Shown in pieces: positions 43,266 through 51,725 of a stretch of 64,000 bases of DNA (positions are counted from its first letter, which is position 1; every line of letters begins with the position of its first letter). The notes under the pieces are model-generated. The model was not told the DNA's origin. It did not search any database and saw only the letters and a program-made list of their open reading frames with translations. The DNA lies in assembly GCA_016713275.1 (NCBI GenBank), contig JADJPL010000001.1, positions 1-64,000 of the forward strand, written 5' to 3'. Origin of the DNA: Haliscomenobacter sp. Lineage in GTDB: Bacteria; Bacteroidota; Bacteroidia; Chitinophagales; Saprospiraceae. Both the position numbers and the translations under genes were made by a program.

Positions 43266-45173
43266 ATGCGCCTCATTTCCTGGTCTTCCCCCAAACTTCT
43301 TTTGGCTGCCTTGTTTTCTTTTTTCCTCCTCGTTCCCGGCTATTCCCAAACCATCCGGCTGGATTCCGCCCGGGTAGCCAGTTTTATGGACGGCATGATG
43401 GCTGCCCAACTGAAGAACAAACACCTGGCCGGCGCGTCGGTGGCCATTGTCCAAAACGGAAAGCTGCTGTTTGCCAAAGGGTACGGCTACGCCGATCTGG
43501 AGCGCAAAACGCCGGTAGATCCAGGGAAAACCCTGTTTCGAATCGGGTCGATCTCCAAAACCTTTATCTGGACCTCCGTCATGCAGTTGGTCCAACAGGG
43601 CAAACTGGACCTGAACGCCGACATCAACACCTACTGCAAGGATTTTCAAATTCCTGCCAATTTTCCCCAGCCGGTCACCCTCCTCGATTTGATGAACCAC
43701 AATCCTGGCTTTGAAGACCGGGTTCTGGGACTTTTCGCCAAAAGCCCTGAATCCCTTAAACCGCTGGGAGAAATCCTCCGGGAGGAAATGCCCCGCCGGG
43801 TCTGGGCGCCAGGGACCATCTCCGCGTATTCCAACCATGGGTCCGGCATGGCTGCTTACATCGTGGAGCAAGCTTCCGGGCTTTCCTGGGACGATTACGT
43901 GGAGAAGCACATCCTCCAGCCCCTCCATATGAACCATACCACGTTCCGCCAGCCGGTTCCGGAGGCCCTGGCTTCCGGGCTTTCCAAAGGCTACACATGG
44001 CAAAACGGCCGCTTCCAGTCTGGCGATTTTGAGTACGTACCCCTGGCGCCGGTAGGCGCTGCCAGCGCTACGGCCAAAGACATGGCCCGCTTCATGATCG
44101 CGCACCTTCAGTACGGAAAACTGGATACCGTACGCATCCTCGACAGTTTGACCGCCCGGGAAATGTACCGCCCGAGTTTCCGGCACACCCCGGATATGAA
44201 CCCCATGCGGCATGGGTTCATGGACATCAGCCGCTACGGGCAGGAGATCTTCGGCCATGGAGGCGACACCGAGCTTTTCCACGCCCTGATGGCCCTGTTT
44301 CCGGCACACCAGATCGGGATTTTCGTTTCCTTCAACAGCGCCGAAGGCAGCGAAGCATACCAAAAAGTAATGGAGGCTTTCGTGGAGTACTTTTTTCCGG
44401 AACCGGCCCTTTCCAACCTGAAACCGGATGCCCGGCAGGCCGAAGCGTTGAAAAAGTTTGAGGGGGCCTACCGGGCGAACCGATTCACCCGCTCAGACCT
44501 CACCAAAATCGTCGCGTTGATGTCGCCACCGGTAGAGGTCGTCGTTACTCCGGAAGGGTACCTGGAGACCCGCGCCCCGGGCCAAACCCGGCGCTGGATT
44601 CAGGAAGGAAAGCTGTTGTTCCGCGAAGATACCAGTCCGGAGCGCATCGCGTTCCGGGTGAACGACTCCGGCGAAATCACCCATATGTTCCTCAGCGAAA
44701 TGCCCATCTTTGCGTTGGAGCGAACCCCGGTGCTGGATCTCCCCGGCGTCAATACCGGGCTTTTCGGAATGAGCCTTGGCATTTTACTCCTGGCGCTTAT
44801 CGGCTGGCCCATGGGCGCATTGGCGCGCCGGCGGTATGGAATCCGGGCGGTAAAAGCGAACCTCCTTCCGGCTTCCGCCCGCTGGATTGCCTGGCTGGCC
44901 GCTTTGGCTATGGTCATTTACCTCGCTGGCGTAGCGATGCAGGTGAAAGGGGCGGAAACCGTTTTGTACGGCCTTTCCCCGCAATTGAAGAATTGGCTTT
45001 TCCTGCCCTGGGGCATCGGCGTGCTGTCGTTGGGCGTATTATGGCATACCCTGCTGATTTGGGGCAACGGACGGGGAAGAATGGGCGCCCGCCTGGGCTA
45101 TACGCTGGTTTTCCTGGCCCTGGCGGCACTGTTCTGGCTGCTGGTTCATTGGCAGTTTTTCCCCAGGCTGTAA
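43266..45173 (+). CDS. Serine hydrolase (class C beta-lactamase-like) with C-terminal membrane domain
   Basis: 635 residues. The signal peptide ends near VPGYSQ. The beta-lactamase/transpeptidase fold (residues about 35-370) has GASVAIVQNGKLLFAKGYGY, the nucleophile SxxK in FRIGSISKTFIW, the YxN motif in ISAYSNHGSGMAAYIVEQ, and HGG in IFGHGGDTELFHALMALFP, in place of KTG. A lipocalin-like linker follows (RSDLTKIVALMSPPVEVVVT), then four hydrophobic helices (TGLFGMSLGILLLALIGWPM to LVFLALAALFWLLVHW). This is the architecture of family S12 hydrolases with a membrane tail; substrates may be peptidoglycan fragments, D-peptides or esters. Resistance activity cannot be inferred. Confidence 0.9.
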   Translation: MRLISWSSPKLLLAALFSFFLLVPGYSQTIRLDSARVASFMDGMMAAQLKNKHLAGASVAIVQNGKLLFAKGYGYADLERKTPVDPGKTLFRIGSISKTFIWTSVMQLVQQGKLDLNADINTYCKDFQIPANFPQPVTLLDLMNHNPGFEDRVLGLFAKSPESLKPLGEILREEMPRRVWAPGTISAYSNHGSGMAAYIVEQASGLSWDDYVEKHILQPLHMNHTTFRQPVPEALASGLSKGYTWQNGRFQSGDFEYVPLAPVGAASATAKDMARFMIAHLQYGKLDTVRILDSLTAREMYRPSFRHTPDMNPMRHGFMDISRYGQEIFGHGGDTELFHALMALFPAHQIGIFVSFNSAEGSEAYQKVMEAFVEYFFPEPALSNLKPDARQAEALKKFEGAYRANRFTRSDLTKIVALMSPPVEVVVTPEGYLETRAPGQTRRWIQEGKLLFREDTSPERIAFRVNDSGEITHMFLSEMPIFALERTPVLDLPGVNTGLFGMSLGILLLALIGWPMGALARRRYGIRAVKANLLPASARWIAWLAALAMVIYLAGVAMQVKGAETVLYGLSPQLKNWLFLPWGIGVLSLGVLWHTLLIWGNGRGRMGARLGYTLVFLALAALFWLLVHWQFFPRL

Positions 45174-45203
45174 CCCCTGCTCCCTGCTCCCTGCTCTTTA
45201 CCC
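45174..45203. repeat. Short heptad array between convergent genes
   Basis: Three units of CCTGCTC followed by TTTACCCTTAC in the 30-base gap between the serine hydrolase and rmlA. Same style as the right end of the array at 30640-30986 (CCTGCTCCC). Confidence 0.55.
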
Positions 45204-46064
45204 TTACCTCAGCAACTGGAGCAGGTATTTTCCGTACCCGCTTTGCAGGTATTTATTGCCGAGGCGTTCCAGTTGTTCGGCATCGATAAAGCCCATTTCG
45301 TAGGCTACTTCTTCGATGCAGCCGATTTTGAGTCCTTGCCGTTCCTCGATGACCTGGATGAACTGCCCCGCCTGCATGAGGGATTGGTGAGTACCGGTAT
45401 CCAGCCAGGCAATGCCCCGGCCCAAAACGCCAACTTCGAGCCTTCCGGCGCCGAGAAAATGCTTGTTGACATCGGTGATTTCGTATTCTCCCCGATGGCT
45501 CGGCTGAAGGTTTTTGGCGATTTCCACCACGTCGTTATGGTAAAAGTACAAGCCGGGCACGGCGTAGTTTGACTTGGGCTGTTTGGGTTTTTCCTCGATC
45601 GAAACGGCTTTGAAGTGCTCGTCAAATTCTACTACCCCGTACCGTTCGGGGTCAGCCACCCAATACGCAAACACTACGCCTCCCGGAGGATCGACGGCGG
45701 CGCGGATCACCTCGCTTAATCCGTTTCCATAAAAGATATTGTCTCCCAGGATCAGGGCGGCGGAGTCGGCGCCGATAAAATCTTCTCCAAGCACAAAAGC
45801 CTGAGCCAAGCCATTGGGAACTTCCTGGGGGATATACTCAAACCGGCAGCCGATCTGGCTTCCATCGCCAAGCAGTTTGCGGAAGTTGGGCAAATCGTGC
45901 GGGGTGGAAATGATCAAAATTTCCCTGATTCCCGCCGACAGGAGGGTGGACAGGGGGTAATAGATCATCGGTTTGTCGTAAACCGGCATCAACTGCTTGC
46001 TCACCGCCAGTGTGAGGGGGTACAGGCGTGTACCCAGGCCGCCCGCCAGGATAATTCCTTTCAT
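45204..46064 (-). CDS. rmlA: Glucose-1-phosphate thymidylyltransferase
   Basis: 286 residues, the usual length. It forms dTDP-glucose from dTTP and glucose-1-phosphate, the first step to dTDP-L-rhamnose and other deoxysugars. Motifs: MKGIILAGGLGTRLYPLTLA with the nucleotide-binding GGxGTRL, the catalytic Lys in SKQLMPVYDKPMIYYPLSTL, ALILGDNIFYGNGLSEVIR with the metal-binding Asp, VEFDEHFKAVSIEEKPKQPK, NYAVPGLYFYHNDVVEIAKN and WLDTGTHQSLMQAGQFIQVI. The other rml genes are not in the window. It lies 30 bases before a receiver gene on the same strand. Confidence 0.95.
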   Translation of the reverse strand: MKGIILAGGLGTRLYPLTLAVSKQLMPVYDKPMIYYPLSTLLSAGIREILIISTPHDLPNFRKLLGDGSQIGCRFEYIPQEVPNGLAQAFVLGEDFIGADSAALILGDNIFYGNGLSEVIRAAVDPPGGVVFAYWVADPERYGVVEFDEHFKAVSIEEKPKQPKSNYAVPGLYFYHNDVVEIAKNLQPSHRGEYEITDVNKHFLGAGRLEVGVLGRGIAWLDTGTHQSLMQAGQFIQVIEERQGLKIGCIEEVAYEMGFIDAEQLERLGNKYLQSGYGKYLLQLLR

Positions 46065-46094
46065 GTTTTATGGCGTTTAGATTTAAAATCACCC

Positions 46095-46454
46095 TTATTT
46101 GCCCAGGATGCGGCGGACGCGCAGGATGAGCTCGGCCGGTTTGAACGGCTTGGACAGGAAGTCGTTAATCCCTATCGAAAACCCTTCCACGATCTGCTCT
46201 TCTTCATCCGGATCGGCGAGCAGCAGGGTTTTGGCTTTATCCCCTTGCAACTGCTTGACCAGGCGCACGATCTCCAGCCCGGATTGTTTGCCCATGTCGA
46301 GATCGATGAGCACCAAATCCGGATCTTCCTTGATCACATGCTCTTCGACCGAAGCTTTTTTCTTGCAGAACGCCACGTCAAAACCCTGTTTCCGCAACCG
46401 GAACTCGATAGCGGCGAGCAACACCTCTTCACTCTCACAAATTAATATTTTCAT
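46095..46454 (-). CDS. Single-domain response regulator
   Basis: 119 residues, receiver only. MKILICESEEVLLAAIEFRL carries the acidic pocket, LVLIDLDMGKQSGLEIVRLV the phosphoacceptor Asp, TLLLADPDEEEQIVEGFSIG the switch region, and INDFLSKPFKPAELILRVRR the conserved Lys-Pro. ATG 46454 is chosen because the frame upstream (to 46523) has no receiver features and overlaps the next gene. No kinase is adjacent. Confidence 0.88.
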   Translation of the reverse strand: MKILICESEEVLLAAIEFRLRKQGFDVAFCKKKASVEEHVIKEDPDLVLIDLDMGKQSGLEIVRLVKQLQGDKAKTLLLADPDEEEQIVEGFSIGINDFLSKPFKPAELILRVRRILGK

Positions 46455-46488
46455 AGATTTTTTTAAGTTGTTCGGGGGTAGTAAAGCG

Positions 46489-46836
46489 CTAGTCCCTGGG
46501 TAAAAAAATAAAATTTCCCCCAAGATCGCTTAAGACAAACAAGCACACGTCCTCCCTGTGGATATTAAAAATCCGTTGAAAATCGGCAAGCTTTTCCTCC
46601 TGAATCACCCGTTTGGCGCTCATTTCTTCGAGGGTAGAGGCATGCACCGACCAGGAAGGGCCTTCCTCCGTTCGTTTGATTAAAGGAATGCCCAGATCGA
46701 TGTCCAGTTGGCTGACGACAAAAATCGGGTAGTTGGAGACGTTTTCGTTTATGATGGTATCTGCCGCGGTCCCGATTATTGGGATGAACGGACGGATGGC
46801 CTCCTTGAGTTGCAGGTATTTTCCTTCGTCGGTCAT
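46489..46836 (-). CDS. Conserved hypothetical protein
   Basis: 115 residues: MTDEGKYLQLKEAIRPFIPI, IIGTAADTIINENVSNYPIF, VVSQLDIDLGIPLIKRTEEG, SWSVHASTLEEMSAKRVIQE, VCLFVLSDLGGNFIFLPRD. An alpha/beta mixture with no signal peptide or spans; family not recognised. The start overlaps the stop of rlmD by 4 bases, so the two are co-transcribed, and the product is probably cytosolic. Confidence 0.75.
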   Translation of the reverse strand: MTDEGKYLQLKEAIRPFIPIIGTAADTIINENVSNYPIFVVSQLDIDLGIPLIKRTEEGPSWSVHASTLEEMSAKRVIQEEKLADFQRIFNIHREDVCLFVLSDLGGNFIFLPRD

Positions 46837-48242
46837 AGATCTCGCAATTGTAAAAGCGCCACATTTTCAATATGATGGGTATGAGGGAACATATCCACCG
46901 GCCTGACTTTCAGCACGTCGTATTTTTCCTGTAACAGATTTAAATCCCTTGCCTGCGTAGCGGGGTTGCAACTCACATAAACCACTTTGGGCGCGGATAG
47001 TTCTAAAAGGATCCGTACGACTTCCGGGTGCATGCCTGCTCGCGGCGGATCAGTGATCAGCACATCGGGGCGGCCATGCTCCAACGCGAACTCCGGAGTA
47101 AGAATCTGTTTGACATCTCCGGCATAAAACCGGGCGTTGCCGATACCGTTTCTTTCGGCATTGATCCGGGCATCCTCCACAGCGGCGCCGATTTCTTCTA
47201 TCCCGACCACTTGCCGGCACTGCCCGGCGATAAATAAAGCGATGCTTCCGATCCCGGTATACAAATCGTACACGTTTTCGTTCCCCTGGAGCCCGGCAAA
47301 GTCGCGCGCTACGGAGTATAAGGTTTCTGCCTGCCGTGAATTGGTTTGAAAAAAGGATTTCGGGCCGATGCGGAACCGGACTTCGCCTAGGGTTTCTTCC
47401 ACGTACCCCGGGCCGTGAAAGGAGTGCATCTCCAGGTCGAAAACCGTATCGTTGAGCTTGGTATTGATGCAATAGATCAGGGTAGTAATCTCGGGCGCTT
47501 GTTCCAGAAGGGCTGACAGGAAGGCGGAGCTTTTTTCCGGGTCGTCGTACCCGAAGCTCACCAGCGCCATGGTTTGCCCGAGGGTAGTCGTCCGCAGCAT
47601 GAGGTTGCGAAGAAATCCCTGCTGAGCCATCGTATCGTAAAAACGAAGCCCCTGCCCGATGCCGATACTCCGGGCGAGGTTGCGGATTTTGTTGGAAGGT
47701 TCGGGCTGGAGCCAGCAATGCTGGATATCGATGACTTTGTCGAAGCCGCCAGCCGGGTGAAAACCGATCACATCCTGGACATTGGACACGCCGGTCCCTA
47801 GTTCCTCGGGCGCCAGCCAGCGCTTGCCGGAGAAAGAGAATTCCAGCTTGTTGCGGTATTCCGTGCTTTGAGGAGCACCCAGAATCGGGAGCCACTCCCC
47901 AACGGCAACTTTTCCGATCCGGGTCAGCGACTGCCGGACCACGTCTTCCTTTTGCTGCATTTGGGCCTGATAGTCGAAGTGCTGCCATTTGCAACCGCCG
48001 CAGGCGCCGAAATGGGCGCAGAAAGCCTCCCGCCGGTGGGAAGAAAAGGAATGAATGTGTTTCACGACGCCCAGGTAATACTCCTTCCGCTTTTTGTACA
48101 CCAGCACATCGGCAACATCTCCCGGGACGGCGCCGGTAGCAAAAACGACTTGCCCGGTTTGGGATTTCCCAACGCACTGGCCTTTATCCGCAATGCCCGT
48201 AAACACGACTTCGGGCAGGATGATGGGTTTCTTTTTTCGCAT
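46833..48242 (-). CDS. rlmD: 23S rRNA (uracil(1939)-C(5))-methyltransferase
   Basis: 469 residues. The N-terminal TRAM domain (VVFTGIADKGQCVGKSQTGQ, VVFATGAVPGDVADVLVYKK) binds RNA. CAHFGACGGCKWQHFDYQ supplies the 4Fe-4S cysteines. The methyltransferase domain has SFFQTNSRQAETLYSVARDF, VYDLYTGIGSIALFIAG as SAM motif I, VLITDPPRAGMHPEVVRILL, and the catalytic Cys in KVVYVSCNPATQARDLNLLQ. It methylates U1939 of 23S rRNA or the equivalent uridine; other RumA/TrmA-group targets are possible, as Bacteroidota may hold more than one paralogue. Confidence 0.92.
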   Translation of the reverse strand: MRKKKPIILPEVVFTGIADKGQCVGKSQTGQVVFATGAVPGDVADVLVYKKRKEYYLGVVKHIHSFSSHRREAFCAHFGACGGCKWQHFDYQAQMQQKEDVVRQSLTRIGKVAVGEWLPILGAPQSTEYRNKLEFSFSGKRWLAPEELGTGVSNVQDVIGFHPAGGFDKVIDIQHCWLQPEPSNKIRNLARSIGIGQGLRFYDTMAQQGFLRNLMLRTTTLGQTMALVSFGYDDPEKSSAFLSALLEQAPEITTLIYCINTKLNDTVFDLEMHSFHGPGYVEETLGEVRFRIGPKSFFQTNSRQAETLYSVARDFAGLQGNENVYDLYTGIGSIALFIAGQCRQVVGIEEIGAAVEDARINAERNGIGNARFYAGDVKQILTPEFALEHGRPDVLITDPPRAGMHPEVVRILLELSAPKVVYVSCNPATQARDLNLLQEKYDVLKVRPVDMFPHTHHIENVALLQLRDL

Positions 48243-48248
48243 GAGCAG

Positions 48249-48998
48249 TTAACGGGTCAAAACAATATAATCCCGAAGTAAGGTTTTAAGGAATTCAACC
48301 GCATTTTGAGGTCGTTGTTCTATGTTCAGAAACGCGCAAAGGCGGTCGGTCAGTTCAATGATGGCCGCAGCGTGCGCGGCATTGCGAAAGGTCTGGTAGC
48401 GGGCAAGGGCGTTTTTGACCGTGAGCATATCCTGTTCGCTCAGGGTTTTTACCTGTTCATAGGTCGGGGTATAATCCTCCAGGGAATTGATCCGGAGGAT
48501 ATCTTCGAGGGAAAAGCGGATCATATTCCGCTGGCGCACCACGACGGTATGCGCTGCTATATCTCCCAGGCGCTGGCCCCGGGCGGTAGAGCTGATCAGC
48601 AACGCAGCCAGAATGCCCATGGAAGTTAACGTATCTACCAACTGAAAAAAAGCGCGCAGCAGGTAATCCGCAGGCTGAGGCTCCCGGCCATCCAGGCGGA
48701 TCACCCGGATGCCCATCGCTCGTTTCCCGGGAGATTGCCCCCCCCAGAACGTTTCGAATAAAAAATGGTACCCGAGGAATACCCCCAGGGGGATAAATAC
48801 AAACAATAAATTCGTCCACCAGCCCACTTCTAGGAGGGCTTGCCCGAACGAGTTGCTCAGAATCGCCCAGAGTACTAGGCTATACCCAGCGGCCAAAATA
48901 AGCGCGTCGATGAAGAACGCGAGTATCCGGTCCCGCAAGGCTGCCGGTTCGTATTCGATCCGCACGTTCTGGGGCGTTTGTATGTCAATAGGTTGCAT
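48249..48998 (-). CDS. RDD family membrane protein
   Basis: 249 residues. PAALRDRILAFFIDALILAA is the RDD signature (Arg-Asp) opening the first span; LLFVFIPLGVFLGYHFLFET and FWGGQSPGKRAMGIRVIRLD follow, the classic RDD loop, and LTSMGILAALLISSTARGQR with LGDIAAHTVVV closes the domain. The C-terminal 90 residues are helical and soluble. ATG 48998 (MQPIDIQTPQNVRIEYEP) is chosen; an upstream in-frame leader is basic and not conserved. It is divergent from the SpoIIM gene at 49132. RDD plus SpoIIM, DUF4129, DUF4350 and MoxR genes form a common Bacteroidota cluster whose role in envelope biology is unresolved. Confidence 0.88.
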   Translation of the reverse strand: MQPIDIQTPQNVRIEYEPAALRDRILAFFIDALILAAGYSLVLWAILSNSFGQALLEVGWWTNLLFVFIPLGVFLGYHFLFETFWGGQSPGKRAMGIRVIRLDGREPQPADYLLRAFFQLVDTLTSMGILAALLISSTARGQRLGDIAAHTVVVRQRNMIRFSLEDILRINSLEDYTPTYEQVKTLSEQDMLTVKNALARYQTFRNAAHAAAIIELTDRLCAFLNIEQRPQNAVEFLKTLLRDYIVLTR

Positions 48999-49131
48999 AT
49001 CGTTTTTTAGAGCGATGGAAGGGCGGAAAGACGGCAAAACGAGAAATTTGAGCCGCTTGCTTTGCGCAAGTGCAAATATTTTCATAAAATGGGACTTTTC
49101 CAAAACGGACTGACGCCCTCAACAACCCCTT

Positions 49132-50985
49132 ATGCGCGAAACCCAATTCATTCGGCAAAACGCTCCCAAATGGGAGGAGTTTGAACAAGTCCTGGAGGGC
49201 GCCCATCGCGACCCAGACCGGTTGAATGAGTTGTTCGTTCAAATTACCGACGATCTTTCCTTTTCCCGCACCTTTTACCCCAACCGTTCCGTGCGGGTGT
49301 ACCTCAACGACCTTGCCCAACGGATCTTTCTGTCCATCTACCAGGGCCCGAAAAACCGGTCTTTGGCGTTTTCCGGTTTCTGGCTGGAGAAGCTTCCACT
49401 CGCCATGTATGCTGCGCGGCGCGACATGCTGATTGCGTTGCTCGTCTTCGCCGGCGCCTTCCTGACGGGCGCGCTTTCCTCGGCGATGGACCCCGAATTC
49501 CCCGAGCTCATCCTGGGGGAACGCTACATGGAAATGACCAAGGGAAACATCGCTTCGGGAGATCCGATGGCAGTATACAAAAAAATGGGCCCTTTCGATA
49601 TGACGCTGGGGATTACGGCCAACAACCTGTTTGTCGCTTCGCTCACGTTTATTTTTGGCATCCTGTACGGCATCGGCTCCTTGATGATTCTCGCCAGCAA
49701 CGGGATCATGCTGGGCGCTTTCCAGTACTTTTTTGTACAGGAGGGGTTGTTTTGGGAATCGTTCCTCACCATTTGGATTCATGGCACGCTGGAGATTTCG
49801 GCCATTGTCATTGCCGGGGGCGCTGGTTTAACGATGGGGCGGGGGTTGGCTTTTCCGGGCGCCTACACCCGGGCTCAGGCGTTTCAGCGCGCCGCGCGCC
49901 GCGGGCTCCAAATTCTTTTCGGGATTACGCCGCTGATCGTTCTGGCGGGTATCTTCGAATCGTTTCTCACCCGGCATACCGATACCCCGGATTGGATTCG
50001 GGGCGCGTTTATCCTGGCCTGTCTGACTTTTGTAATTGCTTATTTTATCTGGTATCCCTACTACAAAGCCTCCCGGTTGGGGAGCGCTTCCCTGGCGGAA
50101 CCCGAATTCGCCGTCCACAAACCGCCTTTGCCGGACCTGGCCTATATTCGCAACGCCGGCCAGGTCTTTGGGGATCTGTTCCCGTTTTTTCAGCGGCGTT
50201 TTCCAACGGTATTGGGCCTTTCGCTGCTTGCCGCAGGGCTGTTCTGTTTCCCTGTATTTTTCTTTGGCCGCGCGGTTCCTCCGGCAACATTTTTCCGGAT
50301 CGATTTCAGTTTATTCGCCAGTCTGGAAGCTTTGGGCCAATTTTATCATCATCGGAACGCCATTCCGTGGGCGCCCTGGTTAAACGTGCCCATTCTCGCG
50401 CTGTTCTCCACCTTGCTGTTTCCCCGGTTGATGGGAAAACCCCCGGGCCCCAGGGTGACCGTTCTGGTTCAATTTATAAAAGCGCTGGCGCCGGCAGCGT
50501 TTATGGTAGGGATTTTGCATGCCCAGAGCCCATACGCCTCCTTTATTATCCTGGTGTTTTTTCCTTTGCTGCTGTTGTGGATGGCGGTCCTGGCCCTTGA
50601 ACCGGAAATCCGCGGGCTTGGCATGCGAAGGGCCTTGTTTTTAGCGCTGCCCAACTTCAGCCGGATTTTTGCGCTCCTCCTCTTGCTGATGCTCACCGGC
50701 GGCTTGTTTTTTTCGCTGCTGGATACCGGGCTTGCCTGGACCTACCTCAACCTGATCAGCTGGGTGGTGCGCCTCAACAGCGAACAGATGGAACAATTCT
50801 CAGCGGTCGTACTTGCCAGCCTGACCTACTTTTTTCATTTCCTGATTTACGGGATGATCGTAACCGGTTTCGGACTCATGTACTATTCGCTGGTGGAGAT
50901 CATGGAAGCAAACCAATTGAACCAACGGATTCGGGAGATTGGGCGCAAGCGGCAGATTCGGGGTTTAGAACAAGAAACCGCATGA
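49132..50985 (+). CDS. Stage II sporulation protein M (SpoIIM) family membrane protein
   Basis: 617 residues. The N-terminal soluble helix region (KWEEFEQVLEGAHRDPDRLN) is followed by the SpoIIM membrane core: ALLVFAGAFLTGALSSAMDP, MGPFDMTLGITANNLFVASL, TFIFGILYGIGSLMILASNG, LTIWIHGTLEISAIVIAGGA, GLTMGRGLAFPGAYTR. A second half with about six more spans is not part of classical SpoIIM (FSALLLLLMLTGG-like segments near the end). SpoIIM in sporulators helps peptidoglycan degradation during engulfment; in non-sporulating Bacteroidota the homologue is part of the RDD/MoxR cluster. The stop overlaps the next ATG (ATGA), so the cluster is translationally coupled. Confidence 0.88.
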   Translation: MRETQFIRQNAPKWEEFEQVLEGAHRDPDRLNELFVQITDDLSFSRTFYPNRSVRVYLNDLAQRIFLSIYQGPKNRSLAFSGFWLEKLPLAMYAARRDMLIALLVFAGAFLTGALSSAMDPEFPELILGERYMEMTKGNIASGDPMAVYKKMGPFDMTLGITANNLFVASLTFIFGILYGIGSLMILASNGIMLGAFQYFFVQEGLFWESFLTIWIHGTLEISAIVIAGGAGLTMGRGLAFPGAYTRAQAFQRAARRGLQILFGITPLIVLAGIFESFLTRHTDTPDWIRGAFILACLTFVIAYFIWYPYYKASRLGSASLAEPEFAVHKPPLPDLAYIRNAGQVFGDLFPFFQRRFPTVLGLSLLAAGLFCFPVFFFGRAVPPATFFRIDFSLFASLEALGQFYHHRNAIPWAPWLNVPILALFSTLLFPRLMGKPPGPRVTVLVQFIKALAPAAFMVGILHAQSPYASFIILVFFPLLLLWMAVLALEPEIRGLGMRRALFLALPNFSRIFALLLLLMLTGGLFFSLLDTGLAWTYLNLISWVVRLNSEQMEQFSAVVLASLTYFFHFLIYGMIVTGFGLMYYSLVEIMEANQLNQRIREIGRKRQIRGLEQETA

Positions 50986-51725
50986 AAGCAGCCTCCCTTA
51001 CCCTGACTATTGCTTCTATCCTGCTTTCCCTTGCCGCACCCCTTGCCGGCCGGGGGCAGGAAACCGACTCTCCTCAAAAGACCTACATGGACCAACCGGT
51101 GCGCTCCAGATCCTTTGACGAAGCGGAATGGAAAAAAACAACCCAGGGGCTAACCTATACGCTTCGTCCTAAAAAGCCGGCAAAACAGCCAAACGCCCGC
51201 AAGGGATCGGGAATTGGGAGCGGAAACGCGGGCCCGGTCATGCAGTTCTTCGCTCTGGTTTTCCTTGTCCTCATCGCCGCATTCATCCTCCGCGCGTTGA
51301 TCCAGTCGCCAAAGAACAAGAAGGTCAGGGAAAGCGGGTTATCCTTTTCGGCCAGCGACCTGGAGACGGATCTTCCGGAATCCGATCTCGACCGATACCT
51401 GGCCGAGGCGATCCGGTTGGGAGATTATGCCGTGGCGATCCGGATCTATTACCTTCAAGTCCTGCAGCAACTTCAGGGCGCATCCCTGATCCAATGGAAA
51501 AAAGATAAGACCAACCGGGAATACCTCCGCGACCTTCGCGGCACCCCTTATGCCGGAGACTTCAGCCAGCTGACGCTCATCTTTGAGAAAGTGCGCTACG
51601 GCGCATACACTCCGGAACGCGTGGAATTCGCTTTTCTGGAGCGCGATTTCCAATCCTTTCTGCAATCGCTTGGCGCAGGGAAACGCCGCTCCGGGCTATC
51701 CGCATCAAAACCCTCCGTCTCATGA
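50982..51725 (+). CDS. DUF4129 domain-containing protein
   Basis: 247 residues with a signal peptide (LTIASILLSLAAPLAGRGQE), a short periplasmic part, one membrane span (FFALVFLVLIAAFILRALIQ) and a cytosolic DUF4129-type domain: DRYLAEAIRLGDYAVAIRIY, YLQVLQQLQGASLIQWKKDK, TNREYLRDLRGTPYAGDFSQ, RYGAYTPERVEFAFLERDFQ. Both ends overlap neighbouring genes by 4 bases. The TNREYL segment is typical of the family. Function unknown; position in the cluster with MoxR is conserved. Confidence 0.88.
   Translation: MKAASLTLTIASILLSLAAPLAGRGQETDSPQKTYMDQPVRSRSFDEAEWKKTTQGLTYTLRPKKPAKQPNARKGSGIGSGNAGPVMQFFALVFLVLIAAFILRALIQSPKNKKVRESGLSFSASDLETDLPESDLDRYLAEAIRLGDYAVAIRIYYLQVLQQLQGASLIQWKKDKTNREYLRDLRGTPYAGDFSQLTLIFEKVRYGAYTPERVEFAFLERDFQSFLQSLGAGKRRSGLSASKPSVS

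Noticed and set aside
43266..45173. Beta-lactamase resistance gene regulated by the BlaI/BlaR1 pair
   Set aside because: The hydrolase is 18 kb from the pair, has HGG instead of KTG and a large membrane tail, so it fits general S12 hydrolases better than a resistance enzyme.
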